A stretch of DNA of 64,000 nt from assembly GCA_024233005.1 (NCBI GenBank), contig JACKQE010000001.1, positions 868,001 to 932,000 on the forward strand, in the 5' to 3' direction. The DNA comes from Akkermansiaceae bacterium. GTDB taxonomy: Bacteria > Verrucomicrobiota > Verrucomicrobiia > Verrucomicrobiales > DEV007. The position numbers and the translations under genes are program-made. The notes beneath the pieces are model-generated. The model was not told the origin of the DNA and did no database searches. It saw only the letters and a program-made list of their open reading frames with translations. Numbering within the stretch: the stretch's first letter is position 1; each line of letters starts with the position of its first letter. Positions 17,362 to 25,784 of this stretch are shown piece after piece.

Positions 17362-18087
17362 TCAATCACGGTTCAATTCGGCGAGCACTTCGGGGTCACG
17401 GACGTCAGCCCAGTCGCCGCTGAGTTCCACGGCCTTCACTTTGCGGCCGCTCCGCGCCATATCCTTGATCGCGTCAGTCAGTTCATACTCCCCCCGGGGG
17501 GAAAGTTGGAGCCGGGCGGTGTAGTCGAAAATGCACGGAGCAAAGGTGTAGATGCCTGCGTTGTAGTAGGGGCTGGTCGGTTCGTCGGCCGCCGGCTTTT
17601 CAATGAGATCGGTCACCCAGCCGTCACTGTCGACGAAGACCGCCCCTCCTTTGCGGACGTCCACATTGTGTTTCACGCTGAGCTTGGCGTCGATACCATC
17701 GGCATCGACCAGTGGTCCATAGCTCTGGGGTGGAACGAGGATGTCCCCATAGCTCAGAACAAAGGGATCCTGCCCGGCAAACGCTTTTGCCAGATCCACG
17801 ACGCGTCCGGTGCCATCCTGGACGACCTGCTCGACATACTGCACCCGGCATCCGAAGTCCGATCCATCGCCAAAATGCCCCATGACGACATCTTTGCGGT
17901 AGCCCACCACGATGAGGACATCGGTCACTCCATTCTCCACCAGTCCCGTCACGATGTGCTCGAGGATGGGCCGTCCCCGTACCGGGATCATGGGCTTGGG
18001 AAGCTCATCGGTCAGTTCCCGCATCCGGGTGCCGCGTCCTGCGGCGAGAATGACGGCTTTGGTGACTTGTTGGACAGGTTGGGGCAT
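17362..18087 (-). CDS. Sugar-phosphate nucleotidyltransferase
   Basis: A 241-residue GT-A fold nucleotidyltransferase (PF00483-like). The NTP-binding signature is AVILAAGRGTRMRELTDELP followed by KPMIPV, and SYGDILVP carries the metal-binding Asp. IEKPAADEPTS and YYNAGIYTF are typical of the RmlA/MurU/GlmU-N group. The length, with no C-terminal acyltransferase, suits MurU or a glucose-1-phosphate nucleotidyltransferase. It starts three bases after the aminotransferase stop on the same strand, so the two are co-transcribed. Because an AmgK-like kinase is encoded at 5556-6662, a MurU role in muramic acid recycling is possible, but the genes are 10 kb apart and the substrate is not determined. 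Confidence 0.85.
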   Translation of the reverse strand: MPQPVQQVTKAVILAAGRGTRMRELTDELPKPMIPVRGRPILEHIVTGLVENGVTDVLIVVGYRKDVVMGHFGDGSDFGCRVQYVEQVVQDGTGRVVDLAKAFAGQDPFVLSYGDILVPPQSYGPLVDADGIDAKLSVKHNVDVRKGGAVFVDSDGWVTDLIEKPAADEPTSPYYNAGIYTFAPCIFDYTARLQLSPRGEYELTDAIKDMARSGRKVKAVELSGDWADVRDPEVLAELNRD

Positions 18088-18090
18088 GGC

Positions 18091-19281
18091 TTACTTGAGT
18101 CGGTTCACGAAATTTTCGATGCGATCGAGGGCGATTTCCAGCTTGTCGATCGCCGTGGCGTAGCAGCAGCGGACGAAGCCTTCCCCGGCGGGGCCGAACG
18201 CGCTTCCCGGGACCACGGCGACATCCTCCTCCTCGAGCAGACGCATGGCGAACTCTTTGCTGCTGAGCCCGAATTGACGCACATCGGGAAACATGTAAAA
18301 CGCGCCGCCGGGAGGGAAACAAGGGAGTCCCATGCGGGCGAATCCCTGCAGCATGAGATTCCGCCGCCGGGCATAGCTTTGGCGCATCGATTCCACCGCA
18401 TCCATGCCCCCTTCCAAAGCCTCGATGGCCGCATACTGGCTCATGATGGAGGCACAGAGCATGGAATACTGGTGGATTTTCATCATCGCTTCCGTGAGCA
18501 CCGGCGGAGCGCAGGCATAGCCGAGACGGAAGCCTGTCATGGCAAAAGCTTTGGAGAAGCCATGGAGAAGAATGGTGCGTTCCTTCATTCCCGGCAGGCT
18601 GGCGATGGAGGTGTGTTCAGGGAGTTCCATGCCTCCGTCCCCGCCATAAAGCAGCTCAGAGTAAATTTCATCGGTGATGACGATGAGGTCATGCTCGATG
18701 GCGAGCTGGGCAAGTTTCTCCAACTCCGCGCGTGGCTGGATGCCGCCGGTGGGGTTGGTGGGGAAATTCAGCATCAGAATTTTGGTCCGCGGCGTGATTC
18801 GCGCGGCCACGTCCGAGGCCAGCAGGGCGAAATGGTCCTCCACCTTGGTGGTGATGGGGACGGGCACTCCGTGGGCGAGCACAATGCTGGGGCTGTAGGA
18901 CACGTAGCACGGCTCATGGTAAATGACCTCGTCTCCGGGATTGAGCAGGGCTCGGAAGGCGAGGTCGAGGGCTTCGGAGACCCCCACCGTGACCAGGATT
19001 TCCGTTTCCGGGCTGTAGGCCACCTCAAACTGCTTCTTCACATAGCCCGCGATGGCGCGGCGTAGTGCGAGCAAGCCAAGGTTGGCGGTGTAGGTCGTGC
19101 GGCCTTTCTCGAGGGCAAAAATGGCCGCTTCACGAATGTTCCAGGGGGCGGTGAAGTCGGGTTCTCCGACGCCGAGGGAAATAACGTCGTCACGGCCGAC
19201 AACGAGGTCGAAGAAATCGCGGATGCCGGAGCGCGGCAAACCGGCGACCTGCTTGGCAAGGCGGTCTGAAAGGGGGAGCAT
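18091..19281 (-). CDS. PLP-dependent aminotransferase, class I/II
   Basis: A 396-residue fold-type I aminotransferase. The ATG at 19281 gives the start MLPLSDRLAKQVAGLPRSGI; a TTG at 19347 overlapping the upstream stop is possible but would add a non-conserved extension. The PLP-binding Lys is in HGFSKAFAMTG (about residue 244), with NFPTNPTGG and ITDEIYSELLY for cofactor Asn and Asp/Tyr, and FRLGYACAP. It resembles the aspartate/alanine/aromatic aminotransferase group. An Lrp/AsnC-type regulator is encoded directly upstream with a 62-bp gap, a common pairing for amino-acid metabolism genes. The amino donor and acceptor are not predictable from sequence alone. Confidence 0.9.
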   Translation of the reverse strand: MLPLSDRLAKQVAGLPRSGIRDFFDLVVGRDDVISLGVGEPDFTAPWNIREAAIFALEKGRTTYTANLGLLALRRAIAGYVKKQFEVAYSPETEILVTVGVSEALDLAFRALLNPGDEVIYHEPCYVSYSPSIVLAHGVPVPITTKVEDHFALLASDVAARITPRTKILMLNFPTNPTGGIQPRAELEKLAQLAIEHDLIVITDEIYSELLYGGDGGMELPEHTSIASLPGMKERTILLHGFSKAFAMTGFRLGYACAPPVLTEAMMKIHQYSMLCASIMSQYAAIEALEGGMDAVESMRQSYARRRNLMLQGFARMGLPCFPPGGAFYMFPDVRQFGLSSKEFAMRLLEEEDVAVVPGSAFGPAGEGFVRCCYATAIDKLEIALDRIENFVNRLK

Positions 19282-19343
19282 AGTGTCAGGGGAAAGGACG
19301 GTGTGGGGATCGGGCACCGTGGAACGGCAGGCCCCGGCCGGAA

Positions 19344-19823
19344 TCAAGGGGCGACCGGGAGCCGACGGACTTCGTCCTCGGCTTTGGAGAGAAAGCCGTT
19401 TTGTTTGTATATTTTGAGTTGGAAATGGGTGGCGGTTGAAATAACGCCTTCAATGGTGCTCAACTTCTCCGAAACAAATCGGGCCACTTCCCGGAGATCA
19501 TTGCCTTCGACGATGACGGCGAGGTCATAGGCACCGCTCATCAGATAGCAACTCGAAACCTGCTCGAACCGGGCGATGCGGTGGGCGAGGCGGTCAAAAC
19601 CACCGCCGCGTTCCGGAGTGAGCCGGACTTCGATGAGGGCCGACACCCCGGCATTGCCGAATTTTTCCCGGTCAATGACGGCATGATAGCCAAGGATGAC
19701 GCCTGACTCTTCGCATTCTTTGATCATGGCGCGGACGTCCTCCACCGGGCGTCCGAGTTGGGCGGCAATGGTCTCGGGGCCGGCCTGGCCGTCTTGTTGC
19801 AGAAGTTCGAGCAGTTTTTCCAT
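19344..19823 (-). CDS. Lrp/AsnC family transcriptional regulator
   Basis: A 159-residue protein with an N-terminal winged helix (LLELLQQDGQAGPETIAAQL) and a C-terminal RAM/AsnC ligand-binding domain of alpha-beta fold (residues about 60-140, with YLMSGAYDLAVIVEGNDL). The ATG at 19823 is used; a longer frame exists upstream but adds sequence outside the HTH. Members bind amino acids and form octamers on DNA. Its position just before the aminotransferase gene suggests local control of amino-acid transamination and possible autoregulation. The HTH helices are shorter and less basic than in classical Lrp, so DNA binding may be atypical. Confidence 0.85.
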   Translation of the reverse strand: MEKLLELLQQDGQAGPETIAAQLGRPVEDVRAMIKECEESGVILGYHAVIDREKFGNAGVSALIEVRLTPERGGGFDRLAHRIARFEQVSSCYLMSGAYDLAVIVEGNDLREVARFVSEKLSTIEGVISTATHFQLKIYKQNGFLSKAEDEVRRLPVAP

Positions 19824-19935
19824 GGTATGACAGGAAGAAAACCCGTAAGAAAGCACAATACGGCCGGTCTGGCTCGTATTTTCTTGGGCTTGACGCTATC
19901 AGAATGCGGGGCGGCGGGTGGTCCTTGCCGGGAGC

Positions 19936-21012
19936 TCAATCCCCGAAGGAGATCCCCACCGCGCGGGCGGTGCCTACGACTTCTCCGGTTGGATCGACCA
20001 GTTTGAGCTTTTCCACGGCCTCCTCGATGGGCACGGATCCCACTTGGTAGCTCTGGTAGCTCACCATGTGACCGAAGCAGCCGTCCCGGATCAGATGAAC
20101 GGCCTTGACGCCAAACCGGGTGGCGAGGACGCGGTCCCAACTCGTGGGACTTCCTCCCCGTTGTAAATGTCCGAGGGTGCAGGATCGGGTTTCTTTGCCG
20201 GTAAGTCGCTCTATTTCACAAGCGACCCGGTCTCCAATGCCGCCAAGGCGGAATTCGCCCCCCCCTTCGGTGGACTCGACCGACTGGTGCCCTCCTTCCG
20301 GGGCGGCGCCCTCGGCTACCACGACCAAGGTGGTATGGTTGCCCTCGGATTCCCTTTTTCTGATGGCTTTGGCGATGGAGGAATAGTGAAACGGGATTTC
20401 CGGGATCAGAATGATGTCGGCACCACCGCCAATGCCGGAAAAAAGGGCGATCCAACCGGTGTGCCGGCCCATTACTTCCACCACCATGACCCGCTTGTGA
20501 CTCTCCGCAGTGGTGTGGAGTCGGTCCAGGGCATCGACCACGGTGGAGACCGCTGAATCGAAGCCAAAGGTCATCGCCGTGGCTTGGAGGTCGTTGTCGA
20601 TGGTCTTGGGCACCCCGATAACTGGCACTCCGGCTCGTTGGAACTGCAGCGCAGTGGACAGGGTGCCATCCCCGCCGACGACGATCAGTGCTTCCACACC
20701 CAGTTGGTGGATCGTTTTTTTCGCATCCTCAATGAGTTGCCGCTCGATCCCGACGGTTTCGCCGGCTCCTTGTTTGCTGGAGAAATGTCCTCGGTTGGTG
20801 GTGCCCAGAATCGTGCCGCCAAGCTTGAGGATTCCTTGGGTCTTGGAGCGTTTGAGGAGTTTATAGTCGCCCGGAGGCAACAATCCTTCAAATCCGTCCC
20901 GGAATCCGACAACCTCCCATCCAAGGGTGTTGGCCGCCCCCACGACACCATGGGTCACCGCATTCAATCCCGGGCAATCGCCCCCACCATTCAAGATTCC
21001 AATTCGTTTCAT
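19936..21012 (-). CDS. pfkA: 6-phosphofructokinase
   Basis: A 358-residue PfkA-family enzyme, phosphorylating fructose 6-phosphate to fructose 1,6-bisphosphate in glycolysis. Motifs: ILNGGGDCPGLNAV for nucleotide binding, VVGGDGTLSTA, and GVPKTIDNDLQ with the catalytic Asp, then EVMGRHTGWIAL. The Gly after GGD favours ATP, whereas the Lys in PKTIDND is the residue associated with PPi-dependent and group III enzymes, so the phosphoryl donor should be tested. The MKRIGIL start at 21012 matches homologues; an ATG at 21060 would overlap the upstream dacA-like stop by ATGA and is the alternative. The gene lies in a minus-strand run with dacA upstream and the Lrp-type gene downstream (112-bp gap). 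Confidence 0.92.
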   Translation of the reverse strand: MKRIGILNGGGDCPGLNAVTHGVVGAANTLGWEVVGFRDGFEGLLPPGDYKLLKRSKTQGILKLGGTILGTTNRGHFSSKQGAGETVGIERQLIEDAKKTIHQLGVEALIVVGGDGTLSTALQFQRAGVPVIGVPKTIDNDLQATAMTFGFDSAVSTVVDALDRLHTTAESHKRVMVVEVMGRHTGWIALFSGIGGGADIILIPEIPFHYSSIAKAIRKRESEGNHTTLVVVAEGAAPEGGHQSVESTEGGGEFRLGGIGDRVACEIERLTGKETRSCTLGHLQRGGSPTSWDRVLATRFGVKAVHLIRDGCFGHMVSYQSYQVGSVPIEEAVEKLKLVDPTGEVVGTARAVGISFGD

Positions 21013-21056
21013 GATCATCCGGTGCCGTAGGGAGGAACGGGCGCCGGCAGAATTGG

Positions 21057-22043
21057 TCATCGAGTGGGCGTCGTCAACATTTCCTTTGCATCTTTTACGA
21101 CGAGACCGGAGGCCAGCCAGTTTTCATAGGCATTCCATCCTTGTTGGATCAGCAGGCGTCCCTGACCAAAACGGTCGCTTGAGGCGAGCTCCACGATGAC
21201 GAGGCGGTAGGGGACGCGGCGTTTCATGCCCCCGGGAAGATCGGAAATCCTGTCCGGTTTGCGTACCGTGAGGATGAGGCATTCCCCGGCTTTGGCGGTG
21301 CTGCCCGTCTTGCCTCCGTCGACCCCCATCTGTCCGAGAAGCTGGTTGGTGGTTTTGATGTCAAAAGCCATGCTTTGTCCCTGACGGACATAGGCCACAC
21401 GCCGGGTTTGCTGGGAACAGATGAAGTTGAAGGAGGCGTTGCGCATCGCATAGATCATCAGCCGCGCCAGATCTTTGGCGGTCGAGTATCCATTGGCACT
21501 GAGTCCGTGAGGGTCGACAAACCGGGTTCGCGACATTCCCTGAGTGGCCGCCAAGGCATTCATCTGGGTCACAAAGACACTTACCGGATCCGGACCTCCG
21601 GTTCGCTGCATCATTTCCCGGCCGATGTGATCGGCAATGGTGAGGGCGCAGGCATTGTCGGAGGCCAGCAGTGCGCTATAAAGCGCGTCCCGCAGGGTGA
21701 TTTGGTCCCCCGGTGCCAGACCGAGGGGGTTGGCGCCGCCGAGGCTGCCCACTGAATAGGGCACCGTCATCATCTCACTGCGGTCACCATTACGCGCATC
21801 GACCCAATCCATGGCCACGGTGGCGGTCGCCACTTTGGTGAGGCTCGCGACCGGCAGTTTGCGATCCGGTTCACCCTCGAGGAGGATTTTTTTCTGGGTG
21901 GCGTCGACGACGATATAGCTGGCCGAGGATTGCGCCCGCAGGCTTGTCGGCAAGGCAAGCCAGCAGACCTGCAGGATCGCAAAGCAATAAACTGCAATCT
22001 GACCAGGGCGATGAGGTTGGGACTCGGATATTCCGGGTTTCAT
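21057..22043 (-). CDS. D-alanyl-D-alanine carboxypeptidase (PBP5-like)
   Basis: A 328-residue serine-type peptidase S11 protein. The ATG at 22043 gives a signal peptide with core IAVYCFAILQVCWLALP ending in AQS. Active-site motifs are complete: SxxK in VASLTKVAT, SxN in LLASDNACAL and KTG in DGGKTGSTAKAG. Such enzymes trim the terminal D-Ala from peptidoglycan pentapeptides in the periplasm. The usual C-terminal beta-sandwich and membrane-anchoring amphipathic helix are not evident, so it is probably soluble in the periplasm. Its stop is 45 bp from the preferred pfkA start, or overlaps the alternative one. No other peptidoglycan gene is adjacent. Confidence 0.9.
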   Translation of the reverse strand: MKPGISESQPHRPGQIAVYCFAILQVCWLALPTSLRAQSSASYIVVDATQKKILLEGEPDRKLPVASLTKVATATVAMDWVDARNGDRSEMMTVPYSVGSLGGANPLGLAPGDQITLRDALYSALLASDNACALTIADHIGREMMQRTGGPDPVSVFVTQMNALAATQGMSRTRFVDPHGLSANGYSTAKDLARLMIYAMRNASFNFICSQQTRRVAYVRQGQSMAFDIKTTNQLLGQMGVDGGKTGSTAKAGECLILTVRKPDRISDLPGGMKRRVPYRLVIVELASSDRFGQGRLLIQQGWNAYENWLASGLVVKDAKEMLTTPTR

Positions 22044-22191
22044 GACGACAGGAAAAGTGGCTTTACTTGTTGGGGAGGAGTAAAGGTAAAGACCTGTGAA
22101 GTATAGAATTGTCCCGACTTTTCGCAACCGATGATCCCCTTGAGATTTGGGTGGCGGTGTTTTCGCCATTCCGGAACCGAAGGAACGGGGC

Positions 22192-22228
22192 AAAAAAAAA
22201 CGGCGCCCAAGGGATGGGGACCGTTTTT
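22192..22228 (-). terminator. Rho-independent terminator candidate after the HTH gene
   Basis: Read on the minus strand, AAAAACGG is followed by a C/G-rich loop that can form CCC/GGG pairs, then CCG and nine T residues. It sits 44 nt after the stop of the small HTH gene and before the dacA-like start at 22043. It would separate the two transcripts. Confidence 0.55.
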
Positions 22229-22271
22229 CATTCGTAGAGACTGGGTCGCCACGAGACGCTGCCAGCCTCGA

Positions 22272-22592
22272 TCAGAGGCGCTTTTTGAGAGCTTGATACT
22301 CGGCTTCAAGTGATTCGATTTCCTTGCGCACCGCAGTCATGCGTCCAAGAACAACGCTGAGCTCGGAGGATCCGGCACGGCCTTTGGATTGTTTGGTTAC
22401 GGATTTGGTTTTATTTCCGCGTTTCGCAGGCTTGGCAGGAGCGGTCTTTTTGCGCCAGTTGGCAAGAGTTAGTGCGCTGATCCCAAATTTCTTGGAGGCT
22501 TCTGTTTGGCCTCCGCGGCCGTTTGCCTTGTCGTAATCCTGAATCCAGGTCAAAACTTCGTTTTTCTTTTCGTCTGTGTATCGGATGGCCAT
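22272..22592 (-). CDS. Small HTH protein with C-terminal coiled coil
   Basis: A 106-residue basic protein. Residues about 5-48 form a helix-turn-helix like that of transposase OrfA proteins (KKNEVLTWIQDYD, then TEASKKFGISALTLANWRKK). A Lys/Ala-rich linker follows, and a C-terminal heptad-like segment (VRKEIESLEAEYQALKKRL) probably forms a coiled coil for dimerisation. No transposase catalytic gene or terminal repeats are nearby, so it looks like a stand-alone DNA-binding protein derived from a transposase HTH. The gene and its upstream 150 bp are noticeably AT-richer than neighbours. The target is unknown. Confidence 0.7.
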   Translation of the reverse strand: MAIRYTDEKKNEVLTWIQDYDKANGRGGQTEASKKFGISALTLANWRKKTAPAKPAKRGNKTKSVTKQSKGRAGSSELSVVLGRMTAVRKEIESLEAEYQALKKRL

Positions 22593-22751
22593 TTCTTATG
22601 GGGTATTAGGTTCCTTCCATTACTTAAAGGATGGTAGGCCATAAACTATGGCATGATATCATATAAGTCCAATTCTTTGTTGGTGAAAGCAACATGGGTT
22701 TGCCTCTTAAATATGAATTTTGGATCGAACATTAAATTAAGATTTGGTGGG
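22593..22751. promoter_or_regulatory. AT-rich spacer upstream of the HTH gene
   Basis: About 160 bp, AT-rich relative to the 60% GC background. It contains the 10-bp palindrome ATGATATCAT at 22653-22662, about 60 bp before the HTH start codon, a possible operator. It also forms the 3' flank of the nagB-like gene. No clear terminator was seen. Confidence 0.3.
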
Positions 22752-24650
22752 TCAAGTCATTCTTTGGAAAGTTTCAATACCTTCGTATTCAGCCATTCCC
22801 AACGCATCATAAGCATTGGCATTTCCTTTATTTTGTGAAATAAAGGAGTGTTCATCTTCATTTGTGGACTGAAATTTCCGCATGGCTTCAAATTTTTGAT
22901 CGAGCTGGTCAGGGCTCATGGGAACAGCCATGTCTATCTCATGGCACTCCATGGGTTTTTCCCGGCCTCGGTAAAGCCAGATTCGGCAATCCTCACACCA
23001 TGAGGAGGTTGAGGATGCCTTCCATGCGGCTTCAAAGGCTTGGAAACAAAGCCCCTGGACGGAGCTTGGGTCGGCGACATGCCCCGTTGCATATATTTGA
23101 TGGGGATGGAATTTTTCCAACAAAGTTTGGATGTGTAAGATGTCGGTCTCCTCCAAATGGAAGCGTCGGTAACGGCCTTTTTCATAAAAAGGTAAATCGA
23201 GGAACTGCAGGTTTTGGGCAGGTATGCCGACCTCCTTGGCGGCATCACGGGCCTCACCCCGGAGGATGAGGCCTTTCAACTTCCGCACCATTTCAGGGTC
23301 ACTGCCGAACTGGCCTTTGGCCTCGATTTCATTGAGAATAAACTGGGCATATTGGAGCTTGTCCTTCCAGCCGGAATCTTCCTGGGCTTCTGCCATTTCC
23401 AAAAGGACGCTGGCGAACTTCTGAGCGGCGACATCCGCAACACGCAGGTTTCCAGAAGTTTGGCAAACGAGGAGTACCTGGTGGCCCTGGCTGACGAGGC
23501 GCTCCAGAGTGCCTCCCATGCCGAGAAAAGCATCCTGAGGCTCGGGGCTGAGAACCAGAACCGTTTTGGGATAGGGGTGGGCTCGCTCCGGGCGGTGGGT
23601 ATCGTCCGCATCCGGTTTGCCACCCGGCCAGCCGGTGATGGTGCGCTGGAGATGGTTGAAAACCCGAATGTTGAGCTGATAAGAGCGTCCGGTAGAAATC
23701 AGGAGTTCTGCCAGGCCGTTTTCGTTGTATTCTTCATCGATCAGCTTCAAAATCGGCTTGCTTAGCTTTTGGGCCACCCATGCGATGGCGCGCTTCGCCA
23801 TCACATCATCCCAAGGCACTGAGCCGACCAGCCAGGGCTGGTGCCGCCGGGTTAAGCTTGATGCGGCGGCGGTGTCGATCAGGAAGGTCGACTGGGGGTG
23901 GCTTTGGAGAAAGCTGGCGGAGACCTGATCGGTTTGCACGCCTTCGACGGCGGTCCGGACAATCTCTGCTTTGTTGTCCCCCCAGGCCATCAAAACGATC
24001 TGCCGTGCTCCGAGGATGGTCCCCACGCCCATGGTGATCGCGGAGCGTGGAACATTTTGAACCCCAAGGAAATCTGCGGCGGCATCCTGGCGGGTGACTC
24101 GGTCCAGGGTGATCATTCGGGTCACGGAGTCCCGGCTGGATCCCGGTTCGTTGAAGCCGATGTGACCGGTCCTTCCGATTCCGAGAATTTGCAAGTCGAT
24201 GCCGCCCGCTGCTTGAATGCGGGACTCATACGCCATGCAGGAGTCGTAGACGGCATCGATGGGGACGGTTCCGTCGGGAATGTTGATCTGGTGGTCCGGG
24301 ATGTCGATATGGTCGAACAACTGGTCCCGCATGAAACGGTGGTAGCTCTCCGGGTGGTCTCGGTCGAGCCCATAGTATTCATCGAGGTTGAACGTCGTGA
24401 CATTCGAAAAGGACAGCCCCTCCTTTTGGTGCAGGCGGATCAATTCCCGGTAGAAGGGCACTGGAGTGGAGCCGGTGGCCAGTCCGAGCACCACCGGGCG
24501 CCCTTCGGCTTGGCGTGAGCGGATGAGATCAGCCACTTCGGCAGCCAATTGGGTGCATGCCTGAGTCGAGTCAGGAAGTATGTGGGTGCGGATCTTTTCG
24601 AAACGCTCTTGTTGGGTCTTTTTTTGGCCGGAGTTATGGAGGATGCTCAT
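22752..24650 (-). CDS. nagB: Glucosamine-6-phosphate deaminase fused to a degenerate LmbE/PIG-L domain
   Basis: A 632-residue two-domain protein. Residues about 25-300 are NagB, which converts glucosamine 6-phosphate to fructose 6-phosphate and ammonia: LGLATGSTP phosphate loop, TFNLDEYYGL with Asp90, and GIGRTGHIGFNEPGSS with His163 and Glu168. Residues about 360-632 are an LmbE/PIG-L-like domain, the layout of the long NagB form found in Bacteroidota. In this copy the zinc-binding AHPDD-type motif reads SPEPQDAF (370-373 EPQD), and the second metal site, normally DPHGTH, reads DPSSVQ (527-532). The deacetylase half therefore appears catalytically dead. The C-terminal MAVPMSPDQ segment is retained. 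The cyclase gene ends 46 bp upstream on the same strand. Confidence 0.88.
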   Translation of the reverse strand: MSILHNSGQKKTQQERFEKIRTHILPDSTQACTQLAAEVADLIRSRQAEGRPVVLGLATGSTPVPFYRELIRLHQKEGLSFSNVTTFNLDEYYGLDRDHPESYHRFMRDQLFDHIDIPDHQINIPDGTVPIDAVYDSCMAYESRIQAAGGIDLQILGIGRTGHIGFNEPGSSRDSVTRMITLDRVTRQDAAADFLGVQNVPRSAITMGVGTILGARQIVLMAWGDNKAEIVRTAVEGVQTDQVSASFLQSHPQSTFLIDTAAASSLTRRHQPWLVGSVPWDDVMAKRAIAWVAQKLSKPILKLIDEEYNENGLAELLISTGRSYQLNIRVFNHLQRTITGWPGGKPDADDTHRPERAHPYPKTVLVLSPEPQDAFLGMGGTLERLVSQGHQVLLVCQTSGNLRVADVAAQKFASVLLEMAEAQEDSGWKDKLQYAQFILNEIEAKGQFGSDPEMVRKLKGLILRGEARDAAKEVGIPAQNLQFLDLPFYEKGRYRRFHLEETDILHIQTLLEKFHPHQIYATGHVADPSSVQGLCFQAFEAAWKASSTSSWCEDCRIWLYRGREKPMECHEIDMAVPMSPDQLDQKFEAMRKFQSTNEDEHSFISQNKGNANAYDALGMAEYEGIETFQRMT

Positions 24651-24695
24651 GGGAGGATGGAAAACCAGTCAGGCCCGGCGGTGGGAATGCCGGGA

Positions 24696-25604
24696 TCACC
24701 CTGCCGGGTAGGAAGTGATGGCCCAGACATCGACGGGCTGGGCGCGGCCTTTGACTTTGTGAACTCCCAAGGGGGCGCAGAAGGCCTGTCCCTCGGGCCA
24801 GTCACGGATAAAATCTCCGGAGGCCAGCGCAGGTTGCTGAAGTTCCCGAGTCAGGGATTCGAGGCGAAAGGTCAGATTTACGGCGTCCCCAATGAGGGTT
24901 CGCTCCGTGGCGCTCATGCCGCCGTAGGCAGCCTTTCCGCTATGCAAAGCCAGGCCGGAACGGAAGGATTCGATGCCGGCGTCCTGAAAAGTGGTTTCGT
25001 GTTGCTCTTTGATGCTGGCACAGGCTTTCGACAAATCCCGGGCGGCGCACAGTGCGGCCAGCCGACTTTTGGGGTCGGTCTTGGTCCAATAGGCCAGCAC
25101 ACTGTCACCGATAAACTTGTCCACGGTGGCTCCATGGAGAGCGAGAATGCTCTCGCAGGAGGCGTACCAAGCCCCGATAACTTGAGCGAGCTCATCGGGA
25201 GGCATGTGTTCGGACAGCCTGGTGAAGCCTTCGATGTCGCTGACAAGGATAATGACGGGGTGAGAGCGAATCAGGGCCAGCGTGGAGCCGCCGAGAGAGT
25301 CGTCCTCTCGGGAAAAAGCGTCCCCTTCCTGTTCGAAACGCCAATGGTTGCCGGCGAGGTCCAATTCCTCCCCATGGTTCAATCGCCTGGCAGTGGTGAT
25401 GCGGCTGCCGTTGAGATAGCTGCCATTGAAGCTTCCCAGATCGAAAATCCAAAACCCGTCCTCCTGTCTCCGAATCATGGCGTGCCGGCGGGAAACCCGG
25501 GGATCTCGAACCACGATCTGGCACTCCGCGCTCCGCCCCAGTATGGAAACGGGTCCGAGTTCGTGCCTCTCTTCGGTGCTGAGATTGATCAGGTGTCCTT
25601 TCAC
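24696..25604 (-). CDS. FHA domain-class III adenylate cyclase
   Basis: A 302-residue soluble protein from a GTG start. Residues 18-90 are an FHA phosphothreonine-binding domain: ILGRSAECQIVV, VSRRHAMIRR and LGSFNGSYLNG. Residues about 112-295 are a class III nucleotidyl cyclase domain: metal-binding Asp123 (LVSDIEGFTRL) and Asp167 (KFIGDSVLAYW), adenine-selecting Lys163 and Asp240, and transition-state Asn243 and Arg247 (LIGDAVNLTFRLESL). All catalytic residues are present, so it should make cAMP from ATP. The FHA domain implies control by Ser/Thr kinase phosphorylation. A CRP-type site upstream of nuoD 2 kb away gives one possible destination for the signal. It precedes nagB with a 45-bp gap. 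Confidence 0.9.
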   Translation of the reverse strand: MKGHLINLSTEERHELGPVSILGRSAECQIVVRDPRVSRRHAMIRRQEDGFWIFDLGSFNGSYLNGSRITTARRLNHGEELDLAGNHWRFEQEGDAFSREDDSLGGSTLALIRSHPVIILVSDIEGFTRLSEHMPPDELAQVIGAWYASCESILALHGATVDKFIGDSVLAYWTKTDPKSRLAALCAARDLSKACASIKEQHETTFQDAGIESFRSGLALHSGKAAYGGMSATERTLIGDAVNLTFRLESLTRELQQPALASGDFIRDWPEGQAFCAPLGVHKVKGRAQPVDVWAITSYPAG

Positions 25605-25784
25605 TGGCGACCATCAAACAGGATGGGCGGCACAAGGGCAAGCACGGGTTGGCGATTGGAACATGATTTTTCCACCGGACACACGTCGGTTTTCTTTTTG
25701 GGGAGATGTATTATAATGACGCACTCCGGATTTGGCCCGCACTTCCCTCTGCCAAGCATCGGATGACTTTTCCTCTGAACGAGT
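25605..25784. promoter_or_regulatory. Divergent promoter region with TATAAT
   Basis: The space between the cyclase (minus) and deacetylase (plus) genes includes GTATTATAATGAC at about 25708-25720. This contains a perfect TATAAT on the plus strand at 25712-25717 and another on the minus strand (ATTATA, 25710-25715). No good -35 element could be assigned at 16-18 bp for either direction, so only the -10 is suggested. Confidence 0.35.

Noticed and set aside
16951..19065. Plus-strand 704-residue open frame
   Set aside because: It lies antisense to the VWA, nucleotidyltransferase and aminotransferase genes, which have clear family motifs; the translation has no recognisable domain and is a high-GC shadow.
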